Source: JAIOIW01 sp050304175 (lineage in GTDB: Bacteria > Pseudomonadota > Alphaproteobacteria > Rhizobiales > Rhizobiaceae). Taken from it: 7,538 nt of DNA. Below the pieces are notes generated by a model. It saw only the letters and a list, made by a program, of their open reading frames with translations. It had not been told where the DNA came from and did not search any database. Of this stretch, positions 5,788 through 7,538 are shown piece by piece; positions within the stretch are counted from its first letter, which is position 1; each line of letters opens with the position of its first letter. The stretch lies in assembly GCA_050304175.1 (NCBI GenBank), contig JBNLDE010000126.1, forward strand, positions 1 to 7,538. Reading direction: 5' to 3'. The position numbers and the translations under genes are program-made.

Positions 5788-7359
5788 ATGAGAAGCAAAC
5801 TTAGCAGCACAAGGCGGCTCGACCTGACCCGGCGGACGCTGATCGGTACGGGGGCGGCCTTTGCCGGACTTGCCGCGACCGGCCTTGGCGTGCGGCCGGC
5901 CCGGGCGCAGAAACGCGGCGGACATTTCCGCGTGGCCAAGGGCCACGGCCAGACCACCGACACGCTCAACCCCGGAACCTGGGAAAACGGGTTCACCACC
6001 GCGCTAGGCTATGGCGTTCACGGCTACCTGACGGGATTCGCGGGCGACGGCACGATCGAAGCGGGGCTTGCCGAAAGCTGGGAGCCGACTCCCGATGCGA
6101 AAGGCTGGCGTTTCAAGATCCGCGCCGGCGTCACCTTCCATGACGGCCGGGCGCTCACGCCCGACCATGTGGTCGCCGCCATCAACTTCCACCGCGGAGA
6201 CAAGAGCGAGTCGGCGGCCAAGCCGTTGCTCAACGGCATCACCGACATCAGCGTCGACGGCGACACCGTCGTCTTCACCCTCGATTCCGGCAATGCCGAT
6301 TTCCCGGCCACCTTTACCGACTACCACCTGGCAATCCTGCCGCCCGGCGACGATCGCGGCGTGGACTGGAAGAGCGGCGTGGGCTGCGGCCCGTACAAGC
6401 TCGTCTCGTTCAAACCCGGTGTAAGCGCCGAATTCGAGCGGTTCAAGGACGACTGGAACTCCGACCGCGGCTTCTTCGATACCGTCGAGATGTTGGCGGT
6501 GGTCGACGTGAACGCCCGGACGACCGCGCTGATTTCCGGCGACGTCGACGCCGCCGACCGCCTCGACCTGAAGACCATCGACCTGGTCAAGCGCAAGGGC
6601 AACATCAACGTTCAGTCGGTCGCGGGCAACCAGCACTACACCTTCGCCATGTCCTGCAACAAGGACCAGTTCACCGACGTAAACGTACGGCGCGCCCTCA
6701 AGCATGCCATCAACCGCGAGGAACTGGTCGAAAAGATCCTGTTCGGCTACGGAACAGTTGGCAACGACCATCCGATCGGACGCGGGCAGCGCTTTTACAA
6801 CGCCGACCTGCCGCAGACGCATTACGATCCGGACAAGGCGAAATACTACCTCAAGCAGGCCGGGCTCGATTCGCTCAGCGTCTCGCTGTCGGCGGCCGAA
6901 GCCGCCTTTGCCGGCGCCGTCGATTCCGCCGTGCTGTTCCAGAACTCGGCCAAGGCCGCCGGGATCGACATCAAGGTCGACCGCCGGCCCAATGACGGTT
7001 ACTGGTCCAATGTCTGGATGAAGGAGCCCTTCTCCGCCGTCTACTGGAGCGGGCGCACCGTGGAGGATGCCATGTTCTCCACCGCCTACGCCAAGGGCGC
7101 GGCCTGGAACGACACCTTCTGGGACAACGCCCGGTTCAATGAACTGCTGGTCTCTGCCCGCGCCGAACTCGACGAGACCAAGCGGCGCGAAATGTACTAC
7201 GAAATGCAGAAGATCCTGAACGAGGACGGCGGCGCGATCATCCACATGTTCGCCAATTGGGTCTTCGCCACTACCGAAGGTGTGACCACGAGCGACAAGC
7301 CTGCGTCCAACTGGGATATGGACGGCGAGCGCTGGATGGAACGCTGGTCCTACGCCTGA
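5788..7359 (+). CDS. ABC transporter substrate-binding protein, family 5 (Dpp/Opp-like), Tat-exported
   Basis: This 523-aa protein begins with a twin-arginine signal: TRRTLIG at residues 14-20, a hydrophobic stretch to about 35, and a likely cleavage after A-R-A at 38-40. The mature protein has the SBP family 5 signature: GLAESWEP near 93-100, then RAGVTFHDGRALTPDHVV from 112, a later DVNVRRALKHAINREELV segment, and the C-terminal ELDETKRREMYYEMQKIL helix typical of DppA/OppA relatives. Length is normal. It would bind a peptide or another small solute in the periplasm and deliver it to an ABC permease. Some relatives bind opines, nickel, glutathione or sugars, so the ligand is open; a methylated amine or peptide is only suggested by the neighbours. 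It is divergent from regulator 3. No permease gene follows within the remaining 179 bases. A strong hairpin lies 10 nt after the stop codon. Confidence 0.93.
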   Translation: MRSKLSSTRRLDLTRRTLIGTGAAFAGLAATGLGVRPARAQKRGGHFRVAKGHGQTTDTLNPGTWENGFTTALGYGVHGYLTGFAGDGTIEAGLAESWEPTPDAKGWRFKIRAGVTFHDGRALTPDHVVAAINFHRGDKSESAAKPLLNGITDISVDGDTVVFTLDSGNADFPATFTDYHLAILPPGDDRGVDWKSGVGCGPYKLVSFKPGVSAEFERFKDDWNSDRGFFDTVEMLAVVDVNARTTALISGDVDAADRLDLKTIDLVKRKGNINVQSVAGNQHYTFAMSCNKDQFTDVNVRRALKHAINREELVEKILFGYGTVGNDHPIGRGQRFYNADLPQTHYDPDKAKYYLKQAGLDSLSVSLSAAEAAFAGAVDSAVLFQNSAKAAGIDIKVDRRPNDGYWSNVWMKEPFSAVYWSGRTVEDAMFSTAYAKGAAWNDTFWDNARFNELLVSARAELDETKRREMYYEMQKILNEDGGAIIHMFANWVFATTEGVTTSDKPASNWDMDGERWMERWSYA

Positions 7360-7369
7360 TCGAAACGAA

Positions 7370-7400
7370 GGCGCGCCGGCTCATTGCCTGCCGGCGCGCC
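7370..7400 (+). terminator. 11-bp perfect GC-rich hairpin after the binding-protein gene
   Basis: GGCGCGCCGGC (7370-7380) and GCCGGCGCGCC (7390-7400) are exact reverse complements around a 9-nt loop. The stem is very stable but is followed by ATTCCCTCC, not a T-run. It may be a terminator that does not need a U-tract, or an mRNA-stabilising hairpin that keeps binding-protein transcript in excess over downstream transporter genes, as known for many ABC operons. Formation of the hairpin is near certain; the role is inferred. Confidence 0.65.
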
Positions 7401-7538
7401 ATTCCCTCCAGCGCGGGATCGCGTTCGCTCCGATCTGCCGGAGCGGCCGGGGGGGCAGCCGCTTGCGACGTGCTTCCCCGGTGGGATGGTTACGGTGACC
7501 GGCGTGAAAAGACCGGAAATGTAGCGGCGCGGGCTGGT
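7401..7538. other. Right-edge sequence without a recognisable gene
   Basis: These 138 bases show no stop-free frame with a recognisable protein start. A plus frame is open from GTG 7470 to the edge (23 codons), but it has no Shine-Dalgarno and does not resemble the membrane-spanning N-terminus of a Dpp/Opp permease. It may be a leader for a gene further right, or the 3' side of a minus-strand gene. Confidence 0.3.

Noticed and set aside
5529..5999. Upstream extension of LysR regulator 3 to 5999
   Set aside because: It would run antisense into the binding-protein gene and add about 157 residues that have no LysR character.
6004..7245. 413-codon open frame on the minus strand opposite the binding-protein gene
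   Set aside because: Same shadow effect; low-complexity Gly/Val/Asp-rich translation without family features, opposite a clear SBP family 5 gene.
7485..7538. Possible cobalamin riboswitch at the right edge (GGTTACGGTGACCGG and TGAAAAGACCGG stretch)
   Set aside because: The GGGAA-N-CGGTG core and the CCCGCxACTGT box of cobalamin riboswitches are not present in the available bases; a covariance-model scan of this and the following 150 bases would decide.

Overview
The window looks like a piece of a high-GC alphaproteobacterial chromosome or megaplasmid, most likely Hyphomicrobiales or Rhodobacterales. This is judged from GC-rich codon third positions, AT-richer gaps between genes, and the gene mix: a GbcA/carnitine-type Rieske oxygenase, a non-pyrrolysine MttB-family methyltransferase, a Tat-exported peptide-type binding protein and several LysR regulators. 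That is typical of an accessory catabolic region for methylated or quaternary amines. The genus cannot be fixed from the sequence alone.

Layout, left to right. (1) A 5' fragment of a Rieske oxygenase alpha subunit on the minus strand (start at 743, running off the left edge). (2) LysR regulator 1 on the plus strand (892-1770), divergent from the oxygenase. The 148-bp gap between them holds a perfect ATTAG-N5-CTAAT dyad. (3) LysR regulator 2 on the minus strand (1827-2735), convergent with regulator 1. (4) An MttB-family methyltransferase on the plus strand (2828-4384), divergent from regulator 2 and followed by a clear intrinsic terminator with a GCAA loop. (5) LysR regulator 3 on the minus strand (4602-5528). 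(6) A family-5 (Dpp/Opp-type) solute-binding protein with a Tat signal on the plus strand (5788-7359), divergent from regulator 3 and followed by an 11-bp perfect hairpin without a U-tract. (7) 138 bases at the right edge with no recognisable gene.

The region is built from three repeated modules, each a LysR regulator transcribed away from one functional gene: oxygenase, methyltransferase and transport protein. The three regulators share a C-terminal signature and look like paralogues of one GcvA-like subfamily. A reasonable inference is that the region imports and demethylates one or more N-methylated compounds (betaine-, carnitine- or stachydrine-like), with each step under its own regulator. 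The substrate is not shown by the sequence. The corrinoid protein an MttB-type enzyme needs, the oxygenase reductase and the transporter permeases/ATPases are not in this window.
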